Positions 22,786-34,992 are shown, counted from the first letter of the stretch. The stretch: DNA of 64,000 nt from Zhengitettix transpicula (GCA_037074705.1 CM073592.1:24462629-24526628), one strand, 5' to 3'. The notes: generated by a model from the letters alone, not told the origin. Translations and numbers: made by a program.

Positions 22786-25313
22786 CAGATAAACAAAGTG
22801 ATAAAAGAGTTACAAAAACATGAAACGCAAGCGAGAAATTAACTATAGCAGGATTCAGAAACGATGGCGGTTGACGCAGTGTGAGGGGAAAAAGACACAC
22901 AAACGTAACACTCCCTAAAGCGGAGGAACTTTACGGGTTTACTGAAGCTGATTGGCTGTGGTCGTGGAGGGGATAGCACCTGCGAGGAAAGATACTAAAT
23001 TGGGCCGCCAATATAAATGACTCGGACTATATGAAGGGTTAAAGAAAAAATAAATACAATTGTAGAAAAATGATAACAAATAGAAACACGTTAATGGTTA
23101 TTGATATAAGAGAATTCAGGATTTAAGAACAAATTTGGGGTAATTTCCCGTACCAAAACGAATACAAAAGGCCATACTGCATCGTAGGCTGGATGTAAAA
23201 GGAGAAAAGAATTCCAAGACGATCAAGTTTTCATTTATTATTAAAATATAAATAATAGACGACTCTCATGTTTGTCATCTCGTAGAGTAACACTTAGGAA
23301 AAAAATAGGTAATTATTTTATCTTCCTTTCATGAAAATATAGTGAATATCTTAGACGATAACTGAGCGACAAAACAGGACTAGCGATTCGGTTCCTTAAT
23401 TAAGTTAATGAGAATATATGAGAATTAAAACTTGAGGAAAGTGTAAAAATCATGTCAGTAAGAGTTCGTAGATAAGATTTTCTATTTTTCAAGGTTGAAA
23501 GTCAAAATAAAATAAAGGTTGTGTCGCTTTGAAGAAAATTCAGAAAGGAATGTAAATTATATATGATGCACGCTTGAGCACATTGAGATTTCGTAGCCGT
23601 TACATGGATGTGTCTGAAGCACTAAATCTGCATCACCTCCTGGAAGGGTGATTTATCTTCCACGCGAGCTAGGTGTCTCTGGGGAGGTCAGTCCAGGAGA
23701 AACATCTCTACACAAGAGCGTGTACATAAAACCCCTAAGTAAATCTCCTGTCAGTTTCAGAGAGAAGTTTCGATCGAAGGTGAAGTAAATTTCATCATAC
23801 TTCAACCGAGAAGATCGAGGGTTTTCCAATTACCAAGTGAAACTTTTAGTTTCATTTACCGCGTAAGACGGAGAGAGTTACGTTCCAAAAATATCGCTCC
23901 TGATTACACATTTCAGAGTAATAAATAAAGTATTTTACGAGTAACTGAGAGAAATATTTAAATTTTATTTAAAATAAGTCTAAAATAAATTGAGGTTTCT
24001 TACCGGAACATATGATGAGTACTGCGAATGGTATGACCATCTCTCAAATTGTCTGGAAAAAATGAAGCATGTGATTAGTAACACATTCAATACTTTAATA
24101 AATTTATTGATTTTAATATATAATATAATATAGAATATATAATATAGGTAACTGTCAAGATATGGAATCTGACAGTCACGAAAAGGTTGAAAATATCGAT
24201 ATTATAATGTTTTTTTTCTTCAAATGGGAGCAGTTCTCGCTGTCAGAAGATGAGAGCAGAGAATTATACAACGTTGCCACATCGTCAATAATTAATTTAC
24301 AACAGCTGCGTGGATAATAATATGTGACAACGTGGTACAAATACGATTCGACGGCGCTAGGAAAAGCTTCAAGGTCAAAGAACTGTATTTTGACATTCTT
24401 AATCTTTCAGTCTCATTTAATTAATTATTCACTAAAGACAATAAATTGACACCAGGGTTGGTTTAAATATTATTTAAGTGATAAATATTATTTATATTAT
24501 TTATATAATTTATTAAATATTATTTATTCTCCGCATCTGTAAACGGTGACGAAACTGTTTTCAAAATATTAACACAAAATCCTACAACATTCCAGTGAAT
24601 TATCACTTTGAATTCAGGTTCACAGATTTCAGTTTATAAAATTATTTTTACCGTACTCTATATCACTATTGCTGCTAATAAATTTTTCTATCGCTAGGTA
24701 ATTTTTAGGCACAAAATGATTGCGTCACGTTGAAGATTTTCTGCGGATAAATTAATTTATAAAAAGATTTAGGCATTATTATACCAAATATCCAGTCAAT
24801 AAACACATCATATTTCCAGTAAATTTTCTGAAAGAAAATATTTTACCGATACCAAATATATAAAAATACTACAATAAAATTAATAATAGTTCTCTAAAAT
24901 TAAGAAGTTTGATGCAATGAAATAGGACTTATCTTCAGACTATGCTATGGCTTTGGCTGACAACCAACTGTTAATCTGACAATGGATTCCTTAGGAATGC
25001 ACCAGTGAGAAAGAAAAACAAAACATAATGATTGAATGCCACGTGCCTCTCAAGGAACAACTAAATTGCTCCAGATTCTTAATAGTCCGGTTAACACGAG
25101 CGATATTCATTTACTGATTCACTGGCGGAAGGGGGGAGGGGGGCTCATAATCTCTTTTGAACATCAGTAGTGACGTTTCAAACTTCGTATTGATAATGTC
25201 ACCCTTCAGTTGATTTTCTAATCGCATCGTTTAGCGTATGATGAAAAAAATTAATAATAGATTAAAACAAGATGAATAAATAAATATCAGCAAATTTTAA
25301 GTGAGAAAAAAAA
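22786..25313. other. non-coding stretch
   Basis: AT-rich DNA, including a TA/TAA-rich run near 24110-24150 and 24475-24520. No gene was recognised. Confidence 0.5.
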
Positions 25314-25475
25314 ATAATTAATTAAATTAGCAAAGTTTTGTCGCTTAATTTAAAACCTCATCAGGTTAAAGTTAAGAAAAATATTCGGCAATGGCAGTCA
25401 TCATTTTTTTTTAAAACATGAACCTGATAATGTTGCAATTTAAGCTGTAAAACGTTGATAATTAAATTAATAAAT
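25314..25475. repeat. short palindromic element
   Basis: Left arm 25314-25370 and right arm 25422-25475 pair imperfectly: TTAATTAAATTA, AACGTTTT/AAAGTTTT, GCTTAA and ACCT-ATCAGGTT words around a loop of about 50 bp. The arrangement (AACGTT-like word outside, CATCAGGT-like word inside) matches other palindromes in the window. A further inverted arm lies at 26166-26262, beyond the Helitron. Confidence 0.65.
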
Positions 25476-25531
25476 TCGATTTTCCTGATGGCTTATGAGA
25501 ATGTATTTATTACTTTTTTCAATAGTCAGAA

Positions 25532-26138
25532 TCTATATAATAAAAAAGGATGTATATTTGTATGTATGTATGTATGTATGTATGTATTTACGTTATTTTC
25601 TATACAAATTTAAAAGCGTGGATAGATTGCAACAAAAATTGGTACACAAATTCTTCAAGACACGAGAAACGGTACTGTGAGGGTGAGAAACGCCTAGCAT
25701 ACATGTGGAAAGAATATTAATTAAAAACCGTGATCATTAAATATTAAATTACTGCGCGCCAAGAGACAATGACGTCACGCGAGAGAAAGACGTTACTACT
25801 CAACGAACAAAGGAAATATCTCCTTTATTAGGAATGAAATAAAGCAGAAATATTTTTTTTAAATGAAAGGTATAATTTTATACAGCAATATTCCATCGAC
25901 TGGTAATAAAGAAGAATACGAATTACTTTACCATCCTTGGGGAAAATGTAAGTTAATTTTCGCGCTGTATTAGTTGTGAGTCTAGCTAACAATTTCATCA
26001 ATGTAATATTTCGTAATGTATGAAGACTGAGTGACGATTATATCCTGAAATACTCAAGGAATATATTTAAGTATTCAATTAAATACTTTTTCGAGTTTAT
26101 ATAAATAAGTACACGAGCAACGCCAGGCACCCAGCTAG
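25532..26138 (+). mobile_element. non-autonomous Helitron, complete
   Basis: The 607-bp element starts with TC (TCTATATAATAAAAAAGG) after an A at 25531 and ends with CTAG at 26135-26138 before a T. This is the Helitron signature of A/T target use, 5' TC and 3' CTRR without target duplication. Near the 5' end there is a (TATG)n tract (25559-25587), common in Helitrons. No Rep/helicase coding is present, so mobility would depend on a partner in trans. It contains an exact TGACGTCA palindrome at 25770-25777. The copy at 40520-41118 is nearly identical over its right half, implying recent activity. Confidence 0.85.
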
Positions 26139-26165
26139 TATATATAATATATATAATAGATCTAA

Positions 26166-26256
26166 TTTATTAATTAAATTAACAACGTTTCACAGCTTAA
26201 ATTGCAACCTGCTCATGTTCAAGTTTTTTGAAAAAATTGTGACTACCATTCACGTA

Positions 26257-26262
<6 letters not shown>
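26166..26262. repeat. isolated arm of the palindromic repeat
   Basis: This is the reverse complement of 25375-25475: AACAACGTTTCACAGCTTAA, TTGCAACCTG, CATGTTCAAG, and a weaker GACTACCATT-type end. The two arms bracket the Helitron, so a larger inverted structure may have been split by it. Confidence 0.6.
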
Positions 26263-26303
<41 letters not shown>

Positions 26304-26321
26304 TAAATAGATAGATAGATG
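26262..26321. repeat. (TA)n and (GATA)n microsatellite
   Basis: A TA run at about 26262-26300 passes into GATA/GATA-like units to 26321. Confidence 0.95.
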
Positions 26322-27120
26322 ATTGTGACTCGAGAGTCTCTATCGTGTTTCATATTTTTAAGTGACAATTATGTTTATTATTAATTAATAATAAAAATTA
26401 AATTTTTTCCAGTATCTGAAATGTTCTCCTGTTTGATGAAAGAAAATAAGTTTTAAAAAAAACAACGGACTTTAAAAGGTGACATATGAGAGCCGATAAC
26501 ATTCTTATATTCTTCCAGCAATGCCTCACTCTTCCAGACTTTAATCGACAAGTTTGTCAGTCTGAGAAAAACGTAAATAAAAATGTACTGACTGTAGGAG
26601 TAAGGAAACCAATAAAAACGTATTTCGCAGTCGAAGATGTATCGCTACATACATTTTCTATATTTTTCGCGGTCGACTTAATCAGCTTAATGCAGAAATC
26701 TACTTACACCGAGATTTATCGTTGAAGATAGAAATTTACGGCTTCACGGATAAAATTCTTTTTCTAGGTTGAAGGAAGCGAATTTTTGCTGCGTTAACAA
26801 TTCATGTATTTTTTTCCTTCTCCCTCAATTTATATCTTTTAAAAGATGAGGCTTGCGGTATCAAAGTAAGTAAGAGCCTGAGTTGATCAAAATTAAACTT
26901 CGGTGCTTTGTGAATATGTTTATAGATTCCACGCCCTCAATACCTGTAAACATATTCACATTTTTTTAATTTTCTACTTTAGATAGGATCATAAATAAAC
27001 GAAGCATAGTTTAAGTTACACTTCAGAAATTTTTAACCACCACCAACGTAAATTTCTTCATTCTTTGTACATTTGAATTATATTGGTCTTAGTATACCAT
27101 TAATTTCGCTGTCTTGAAAA
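26322..27120. other. non-coding stretch
   Basis: The plus open frame at 26486-26725 (79 codons) has no recognisable domain; nothing else was seen. Confidence 0.45.
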
Positions 27121-27905
27121 GTAATTTAATTATCTCAAAATCTAAACTCTCCAGGGTAATAAGATTGGAAGACTAATTATTATATCTTAAATTAAAAATT
27201 ATCATTCGATGTTAAAGCCATTTTTTTTAAAAAAAAATATTAAACTCAAATTTGGCCATACATTTACTTTTAATTTTCTATTAACATTTTTTTTGTTTTT
27301 ACACAGAAAAAAATCCTATTTTCAAATTTCGCACCTCTAATAATTTTTTTGACGTCTTTAGTGTAGACTAACGCGAATAGAAAAAAAAAATTCCGATCAA
27401 ATGTCCAAGTAACTGACGTTACAAAAATAAAAACGGTAATTAAATTAGCTTAAAATCTAAACTTACCCCGGCAACAAGCTTTGAATATTATCTTTAAATC
27501 TTAAATTGAAATTCTCATTCGCTGTTAAAGCAATTGTTTTAAAAAACATTAAACTCAAATTGGGTCATAAATATTACTTTTAATTTTATAATACCAATTT
27601 TTTTCTTCTAACACAATAAAAATTTCCTGAACAATTCCTATTTTCAAACTTCGTACCCCTAATAAATTTTATGTCGTCTTTAGTGTAGCCTAATGCGAAT
27701 AGAATAAAAAATCTCACTAATTAGGAACAATGAGGACAAAAAACAGACCTCTAAAAGTTAAAGCGGTAATTAAATTAGCTCAAAATCTAAACTGTCCCAC
27801 GCGATAAGATTGGAAGATTAACTTTTACACCTTAAATTGAAATTCAATATGGCAGATAAAATATTATTTTTTTTAAAAAAAAATTAAAATTGGTCATAAA
27901 TATTA
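27121..27905. repeat. tandem repeat, unit about 320 bp, 2.4 copies
   Basis: Units start at 27121, 27436 and 27766 with GTAATT(A)AATTA-CT-AAAATCTAAACT. Each continues with AATAAGATTGGAAGA-like, ATCTTAAATT-AAATT, TGTTAAAGC and AAACTCAAATT-GG-CATAAAT words. The first unit is about 315 bp, the second 330 bp, and the third stops after about 140 bp. Both full units contain GACGTCTTTAGTGTAG-like and CGAATAGAA words. There is no long open frame. It could be the internal repeat of an unrecognised transposon or a short satellite array. Confidence 0.8.
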
Positions 27906-28001
27906 CTACAGTAATGTACTTGAGAAGGTCCGCAAATATGTGGAAGAAACGTTGTACCTGTTTTATTTTTGTGCGGTCTGTTTTTCGGCCATATTGTTCC
28001 T
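27722..28001. repeat. 27-bp inverted repeat pair
   Basis: The word AGGAACAATGAGGAC-AAAACAGACC at 27722-27748 recurs as its reverse complement at 27975-28001 with a few mismatches. The second copy follows GAAACGTTGTACC. The pair brackets the third, truncated tandem unit and may mark the termini of a 280-bp element. Confidence 0.6.
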
Positions 28002-28390
28002 TATTTTAAAATATATATACAAACTTAAAATTTAAAATTCTGACAAACGTACTTCTTTTATTATTAAAAGTATGAAACAACAATAAAACGATTAATATTT
28101 CAGAGTTTCAAGTCCGACCCGCCCCAATAAGAAAAATATTCGACTAATGTTTTTTTAAAAAAATCATAAGCAAATATTCATTGATAAATATTTATACGTT
28201 ACATATTTAGATAAAAATGTAAAGACACATGTTTAATAATTTTCTCTGGGACTGGGCTGAGTGAATCTATGAAATATTAAGTTTTAACCACACATTTTAT
28301 TGTTTATTCAGATATTTATTATAAAAAATTTAAATTGATCTTGATATTTTTTATATTTACAAAATATACAGTGAACGAACATAAAACATC

Positions 28391-28392
<2 letters not shown>

Positions 28393-28427
<35 letters not shown>
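28393..28427. repeat. (TA)n microsatellite
   Basis: About 17 TA units. Confidence 0.95.
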
Positions 28428-28429
<2 letters not shown>

Positions 28430-29298
28430 TCTTGCTTGTGCAGTTTGATTTGAAATACGAATTTTATTTTCCTTCGAAATGTGGGTTATACGTAATGATT
28501 ATATGGTTTAAATTTAACGGTCAACATAAAGATTTCAGGATATAAAAAAATTGATATTGCAATGAATTTAAATGAAGGAGTAGGAAAATATTGTACCTCC
28601 AAAACAACAAAAGAACTGAATTCAACCCTAAAAAGGAGCATGTATCGAGTTTAGTGCCGAAGACACGATTCTGAGGCGAACAAAGTTTAAGCAGTAACTT
28701 GTCTAGAGTGAAGGAAGGATGAGAACTAGTGGTAAACTTTATCGTCGGGACGAATGAGAAACTCCAGTGCAAACCTTCTCTATTCAAGTATTTTCGCTTC
28801 ACCGACATTCATAGCAATACGGATATATATTGTTATGCCTCCAGGGGCATTCGTGTGTTACGTCCGACGGTTACCAGGAACGAATGAACCTATTATTGAA
28901 AACTATAAAATTTGTATTACATTCGAAATGTACTACGCCATAAGCCATTACTGTCACGTGTGTGTGTGTGTGTGCGTGTAATGCGCGCACATTAAACACG
29001 AATCGTTTAAACGTTAATTATCGATGCCAATATTTAACAAAAAATTATATTCCTCCGCAAAAGGGGTCGAACCAATATACGAAATAACAGTTATTAATGC
29101 GTTAAATGTGGACTGTATTCTGCTTTTAAATTACGCTATTAAGCAGAAGCGAAAAGTGGAATTTATGAATCACCTTGAACATTAGAGATTTATAAGGATG
29201 ATAATATGAAAGTTAGTTAAAACTTTATTGCATGGGATAAAAGTAACAGCATCAATAAAATAATAGGTTTGTTTGTGTATTGCTTAGAAACAAGTGAT
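28430..29298. other. non-coding stretch
   Basis: Overlapping frames on both strands (28521-28808 minus, 28754-28981 plus) have no recognised domain; the plus frame ends in a (GT)n tract at 28959-28973. Confidence 0.4.
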
Positions 29299-29675
29299 TG
29301 AATGTATTAATAAATTTTCTACGGTTGAGCACCAGGTTCAGATTTCTCGATGTTGACGTTTCTGCGGTCCTTTTCTACCGCTGAGTGTCGTGAGCGTCGT
29401 ATTTACAGGGTCGGACTCCAAGTCTCCATGCTGCGATCTGATTGGCCGTTGAGGATCGCCTGACGACAGTGTCAAGGACACATGTGTTTCCATGGCGATC
29501 CTCAACGCCCCATCAGATCGCAGTATACAGACTTGAAGTACGACCTTGCAAATATTAAGCTGACGTCACGCAGCGACTTAGTCTGAAGACAGAGGTAGAG
29601 AATGGTTGCAGAAACGTCAACATCGAGAAATCTGAACCTGGTGATTAACCGTGAAAAATTTATCAATTATTTACA
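29299..29675. repeat. long palindrome, arms about 170 bp
   Basis: Arms of about 160-180 bp, roughly 29299-29460 and 29494-29675, are reverse complements around a loop of about 33 nt (29461-29493). The inner stem CTGCGATCTGAT / ATCAGATCGCAG and GAGGATCGCC / GGCGATCCTC is perfect over long stretches. The outer stem contains ACCAGGTTCAGATTTCTCGA and TGTTGACGTTTCTGC. An exact TGACGTCA lies in the right arm at 29561-29568. GC content is higher than the surroundings. It has no coding capacity; it could be a foldback transposon or, if transcribed, a very stable hairpin RNA. Confidence 0.85.
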
Positions 29676-31088
29676 ACGGAAAAGCTTACATTCATTGCTT
29701 TAATTTATCTTTCCGCATAATTATTACGTGATGTTGGATCAATTTCAATGAAATTTCTGTCTCTCACGATGGAGACATTTTCTGTTGTAGTTAAATGGAG
29801 TTGTATGTTTTTTTTTAAAAAAATATCAAACTTCCATCCGTCTTCATCGTGAGAAAAAAATGGAGAGCCTATAAGTGCCTGCTTTCCTCAACCTGATTTT
29901 AGTTTCTTGGGCATGGATTTTGTTTCCTTTGTAGCGTTTAAAAATTTTCAGGTATTTTTAAACATTTAGAACTCAACATTATCAAAAAGTTTTAGCTCCA
30001 AAATAAAGATGCAGTGTGGTACATATATCCCTGTTCTGTTTTTGTATAAATTTTATAAAATTAATTGAAACTATAGTCAAATTTTTTTTAAGTAAAACAT
30101 TAGTTTTGTCTGCTTTAGGCAGGGGGTTATGCTCTTAATTTAAATTGACAACCTATTCCTTACTTGGTGTCTGAAAACAGCATACGTAACTTATACTTCC
30201 ACATATTATGTCATCCCCTTCGTCCACTTTATTCAATATCTCTTTCAAGCTATTTGTAAAAGTATATGCCGCCCATTATAACCAGTTAAACTCTAAGTTG
30301 AGCTGAGTTGATTGTTTATTAGCTTATAACTAGAGGAAAGAGTTATAAATAAACTAATTGATGTTAGAATGACAAAATTTAGTACAAATCTCATTATCGG
30401 TTTGGAGGAGAATTTCAATTCTAGCTTCAATAAGACTAGCGACTCGGAAAATTCTTTTGTACAGTTACATTTTAGAGTTTCCCACGTACAATTAACCTTT
30501 TTCCTTCCGTGTCTGTAATGATCCTATCATCGTTTCGTTGTAATGTGCCAATAAAGACCTCCATGAATCGATTAGACACAAAGGCACCACGTTGCCAGTA
30601 TTTAGATCGTTTAAAGAAGGTGTTTTCCTTTCCCTCCTGAATTGTTATATTTTACGCTCTACCGGCATCATGGCTGGGAATCTAAAAATAATAAAAAAAT
30701 CATGTCTGTTATTTCTGTTCAATGATCCTCGAGGATGTCTAAATAATGATAGAATTATGTGAGTTCACTGAAATTATCTTCGAATACGAGTCTGTTAATC
30801 CTTGTCACAATTTTCATAATTTTTTACACTTTTAAAATGGAAACAAAATAGAAACTTGATTGGCAGCAAAATTCCCTGGATTAAATAAAAATTTTCCAGC
30901 TGAGATAAACGTGTGTTTAATCCACGTGTATTACCATATGATAATTTCCGTACCCCCAACTGTTGTATACATGTCCACATGGAGCAGTAACCATCACACG
31001 TTGAATATATAGAGGGCTTTTGTCGACGACGCGTATTATGGTCTCTGCTCCAATTTAGTCGGTATATTTTGGTACCGTACCAGGCCCT

Positions 31089-31128
<40 letters not shown>

Positions 31129-31989
31129 ATCGCTTGGTTGTGCAAAATTAACATCAATTTTCGTCCACGATTGTAAAGCTCAGTGCTCATAGCTGGGGAA
31201 GGGATATAAATATTAGGCTCGTTATCAAAAATGGTTACCGACGTGGATGTTGGGGAGCGGGGGTGAAGAGACTAAATACTCACCTAGTTGACAATTGTCC
31301 ATTTTATCTGACCCAGAATTTTACGATCTCAGTTCACATTTGTTTCGTACATTATTCTTCAATAAACAGGAATTGCTGACACTGGCTACTCGATCTATTT
31401 ACCTCATTAAAAAAAATCCTGGGCGTTTAAAATTTAGATCACAAACCAACATTTCAAACTTGGGGTATTTATAATCCTTTTTTTCATCAACCTCTATTTG
31501 CGACTGCTGACTTCTTTAATTATGCATTTAAGTGAACGCTTTTCTAGAAAAAATAGCTTCAGTGTTTAATAATGTTTGTCACAATATTAAATGACTATTA
31601 TTTTGTAAAATACCATACTTTTCTTATAACGTAATAGTATAATTTAAATAAATATCAAATGCGTCTGCTTTGTGTATTTTTAACTCGCATGTAAAGAAAC
31701 TCTACTTTTCGCAATATACTTCCATCTTGAAATTAAAATTTAATACGCTTTTGTTGAAAGTAAAAATAATTATTCAATTAACTGGAATATAATATATATA
31801 TAGTAATAACCAGCTAAGAAATACATGAAGTCTGTTCTTATTTTTGTCAGATTTGTTTACGAACTCAGACTGGGGATCCTTGAGTGGCGCGTACATATAG
31901 AAGATAATGATAAAATTATGGGTAAGTGACTTTTAGAGAAGGGGAGGTCTAATAATTGGGGCATTTTGCGGCTCTTAGGGCTAAATGGT
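29676..31989. other. non-coding stretch with (CA)n
   Basis: A (CA)16-type microsatellite lies at 31092-31124. The 131-codon minus frame across it is largely a (CV)n run and is an artefact. No gene was recognised. Confidence 0.5.
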
Positions 31990-32807
31990 TGTGACCGACG
32001 GAACCCTGAAAGGCATCTTAACAGATTGACGACGCAATTATATTAGAAGGAAATGTTTAATTTAATTGATTGAGTGGCTCTCGGAGCGGGAGAACGGCAA
32101 CAGATGCTGTTTGTTTGCCGAAAGTGGAAATGCAAAAAACTGTGAAAACAAGGGAAGATTCTGGAGCCCAGATATAAATAAGAGGGCAGTTGGACAGTTA
32201 GGTAGTCATTATCATTTCGTTTTGGAGAGGAGACGGACGTGTCAGCGGGGAGAGATCGCTGGTGCAGGTCCGCAGGGCGGACGCAGGGCCGAGAGTAATC
32301 AGCTGGACATCAGTCGTCAACAGTTGGGAGTTTCATCGTGGAGGTCTGTCTGAAAGCAGAGTTGTTTAAATTCGTCGTGAGGGTGACGTCGTCAAGACGA
32401 GGTCGCTGTGATAGCAGAGTGTGAGCGCAGCTTGGTGCCTTTTAAGCCTGTATGAAGTGAGTGTGTGGACCAAAGAGCGTGTAAGTTTATTTTTCTGAAT
32501 TAATAATTGTAAATTGCTAATAAAGGGTAAAAAGTCAGATTTCGTTTCATTTGTTTCAATCGTTTCAATCAATCATTTCGTTTTTCATTTATTGTAACTG
32601 TATTTGTTTAATTGTAACATTTTGTACCGTTTCCTTATCAACCCAGTAAAGACCTTGAGGGTACCGAGTCCAATTATTTAAAATGTATTCTAGGTAAATA
32701 AAATTGTTTTGATTTATAAAAATTTCATCAGATTTGTGTAATTGAAAATTTCAATAAATGATAATTGTTGGTTTAAATTGGTATTTTATTTTATTTGAGG
32801 TATTACA
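31990..32807 (+). mobile_element. putative LTR of a retrotransposon
   Basis: The segment can be read as an 818-bp LTR, beginning TGTGACCGACGG and ending TTACA. A TATA box (GATATAAATAAG, about 32170) lies about 30 bp before TAGTCATTATCA, a plausible start site. A polyadenylation signal AATAAA is at 32519-32524. A primer-binding-site-like sequence follows within 5 bp. The 95-codon frame at 32066-32353 sits in the U3/R part and is probably not a gene. No second LTR, gag or pol was found, so the boundaries are uncertain; it may be a 5' LTR of a deleted element or a true promoter. Confidence 0.4.
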
Positions 32808-32811
32808 TAAA

Positions 32812-32831
32812 ATGACTACCATAACGTGGGG
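32812..32831 (+). other. possible tRNA primer-binding site
   Basis: ATGACTACCATAACGTGGGG resembles a decayed retroviral-type primer-binding site (TGG-GACC-AACGTGGGGC style of insect Ty3/gypsy elements) directly after the putative LTR end. The match to a specific tRNA was not established. Confidence 0.3.
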
Positions 32832-33621
32832 CAAATTTAATTAATCAAAAATTTATTAGTGTTTTATTATGTATATATATATATATATGTGGCCATAGTA
32901 TTTATTTAATTTTTGTCATTTTATTTTATCTAAAGAAAGCCAGTATTCAACAGTAAAAGAGGAGAAACCATCCACTGAATATTGCGCGACGGCTGGAAAG
33001 CGGGATCGCCCAGAAGATGAAGTATGGAGGTGATTTAATATCAAATACAGTAGGGATCATTCCTCCTTCTTTATATAACGAATATAGGTTCCTTACATAT
33101 AGAGGTTGTGGTATCATGTTGATATTAATTTAATCGAGTTCTACTCCGCGCTTCTATGTGGGTTTTTCTTCGTCCCCGTTGCGAAATGAGAGCTGCTTCC
33201 AATGCATTTCCCAGCTACGCGAAGCTGAAACAATACCATCTTATTAGTCGAGTAGGAGGAGGAGGAACTCGATACTCTCCACTGATTCCTTCAATGGTCC
33301 GGAAAGTTGTACTCTTGTGTGTGCTTGACGTCGTCACACGATATCTGGAATTAATTTCCTCCCAGTGTTCTTGAGACCGCAACACCGCGTTCTGAGTAAT
33401 GGAGCTTTCCAACTCCAGATATTAACCCCCCCTAACATTACACAAGGAACTGCGCCTTCAGGGTTCTAAGCAGACAGGCGTAGAGTTGCGAAATTGAACT
33501 GATACCGACGTGGGAGAGACAGAGGCTATAACAGAGTTCAAATGCACGTGGGAGTAAATTACATTCAAGGGGGAACTGAACATGCTAATAAACAAAAGTT
33601 AAAATTAACAGGAAAAAGTGT
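32832..33621. other. non-coding stretch
   Basis: A GC-richer patch at 33130-33480 has short frames on both strands (33156-33374 plus, 33215-33412 minus). Neither shows a domain or convincing splice sites. This could hold the decayed interior of the putative LTR element. Confidence 0.4.
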
Positions 33622-33813
33622 ATGAAAATAATATTAAAATTAACCTTTAATCCTGTCAATAAATCAAAATTATTAGGCCTTCAGCCTCAAAGCTGATGCA
33701 TATGTCGAAGAATACGACGAAAGCTTCTGTTAAATAATTATAACTATTAGATATATTGTGTCTATGATATTTTATATATTGACAGGATTAAAGGTTAATT
33801 TTAATATGATTTC
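33622..33813. repeat. MITE-like element with ~40-bp terminal inverted repeats
   Basis: TGAAAATAATATTAAAATTA followed by ACCTTTAATCCTGTCAATA at 33622-33661 is matched by its reverse complement at about 33773-33813. The 110-bp interior contains CTTCAGCCTCAAAGCTGATG and ACGACGAAAGC. There is no coding capacity. Confidence 0.8.
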
Positions 33814-34263
33814 ACACCTGTTTTAAAATTGATATAAATTAAAAATGAAAAATAATAAATTTTTACATGTATTAAAACCAAACAAGTTTACAAACACGTC
33901 AAAGAGTCATGAAATTAGAAACACAAATTAATGTCAGGACATTATATAGATGCTTTGAGAAATGTAACAACTGACATGAACATTATTAAAACTACAGTTG
34001 GACATTTAGCATGTATTTACGTAATAGAGAAAAAAAATACGGGACACAAAAACATAGTAAATTGATGAACGAAATGTGGAATATAAAATCATCAGTAACG
34101 ACCACTGTGGTTATTCTAGTCGAGGTTTTGTAAAGTACAGAATGACGTAGCAATAAAGTGTTATCGTAAGACATTAAATACAGAATAAACATACCTTATT
34201 ACATTTTTCATGGTTTAACTTAATTTATCCGATAAAATACTGGTATATTTACTATTAATATTA

Positions 34264-34414
34264 TAAATAATAAAACCCTTTATTTAACAGTCACATTAAA
34301 AAATATATATGATGTTACTTTTATTAAAATATGTCAAGATTAAAAGTTCAAGTCAATAGCTTTCGGTTAATTTTAACCATATTCATCTGTAAAATTGTCA
34401 AGTACATTATAAAA

Positions 34415-34465
<51 letters not shown>

Positions 34466-34992
34466 TAATACATTATGCCACGGAGATTTAATTATTATTT
34501 GAAAACCTGATAAATTTAATTAAACCATTACGTAGACCACAAGATTTCCAGATATGGTTCATATGAAAATTTCTATTGTTTACCAACAGGACTTTCACTG
34601 ACTGGTCGTGTTGTATCTTCGAAAATAACTACCATATCGATATTTCAAGTATATCGATTAGACACAGAAATAATTGAAAATTCTTCAACTGAAATTCAAA
34701 ATTATACAATATCCAAAATATTAGCATAGCGCTTTACAGTGTCTCCTATTTCATTTCTAGTTTGAATTAAATTAATAGGGTATGAAAATAATAATTAAAT
34801 CTCTGTGACGTAATGTATTAACATATATACACATAATTTGATATAATCTTGTACTTAATAATTTTAGAGGTTAATATGGTTAAAATTGACCGAAAGCTAC
34901 TGATCTGAAATTTTAATCTTGACATATTTTAATGTAAGTTACATTAAAATAAATTTTATATGCGACTATTAATATAGGGTTTTATTATTTAT
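34264..34992. repeat. 729-bp inverted repeat, arms about 230-260 bp
   Basis: The left arm (34264-34525) and right arm (34764-34992) are reverse complements with moderate divergence. Shared words include AAATAATAAAACCC, AAAATATGTCAAGATTAAAA, TAGCTTTCGGT-AATTTTAACC, AATACATTA-G-CAC-GAGATT and TAATTATTATTT. A (TA)n tract (34421-34463) has expanded only in the left arm. The spacer (34526-34763) is unique and non-coding. The AGCTTTCGGT-AATTTTAACC / CGAAAGCT core recalls the arm cores of the smaller palindromes. Confidence 0.85.

Noticed and set aside
30795..31190. 131-codon minus-strand frame
   Set aside because: Its centre is a run of Cys-Val codons from the (CA)n microsatellite at 31092-31124; the rest shows no domain.
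2743..34463. TA microsatellites as a CRISPR-like array
   Set aside because: They are plain dinucleotide runs without spacers, and the genome context is eukaryotic.
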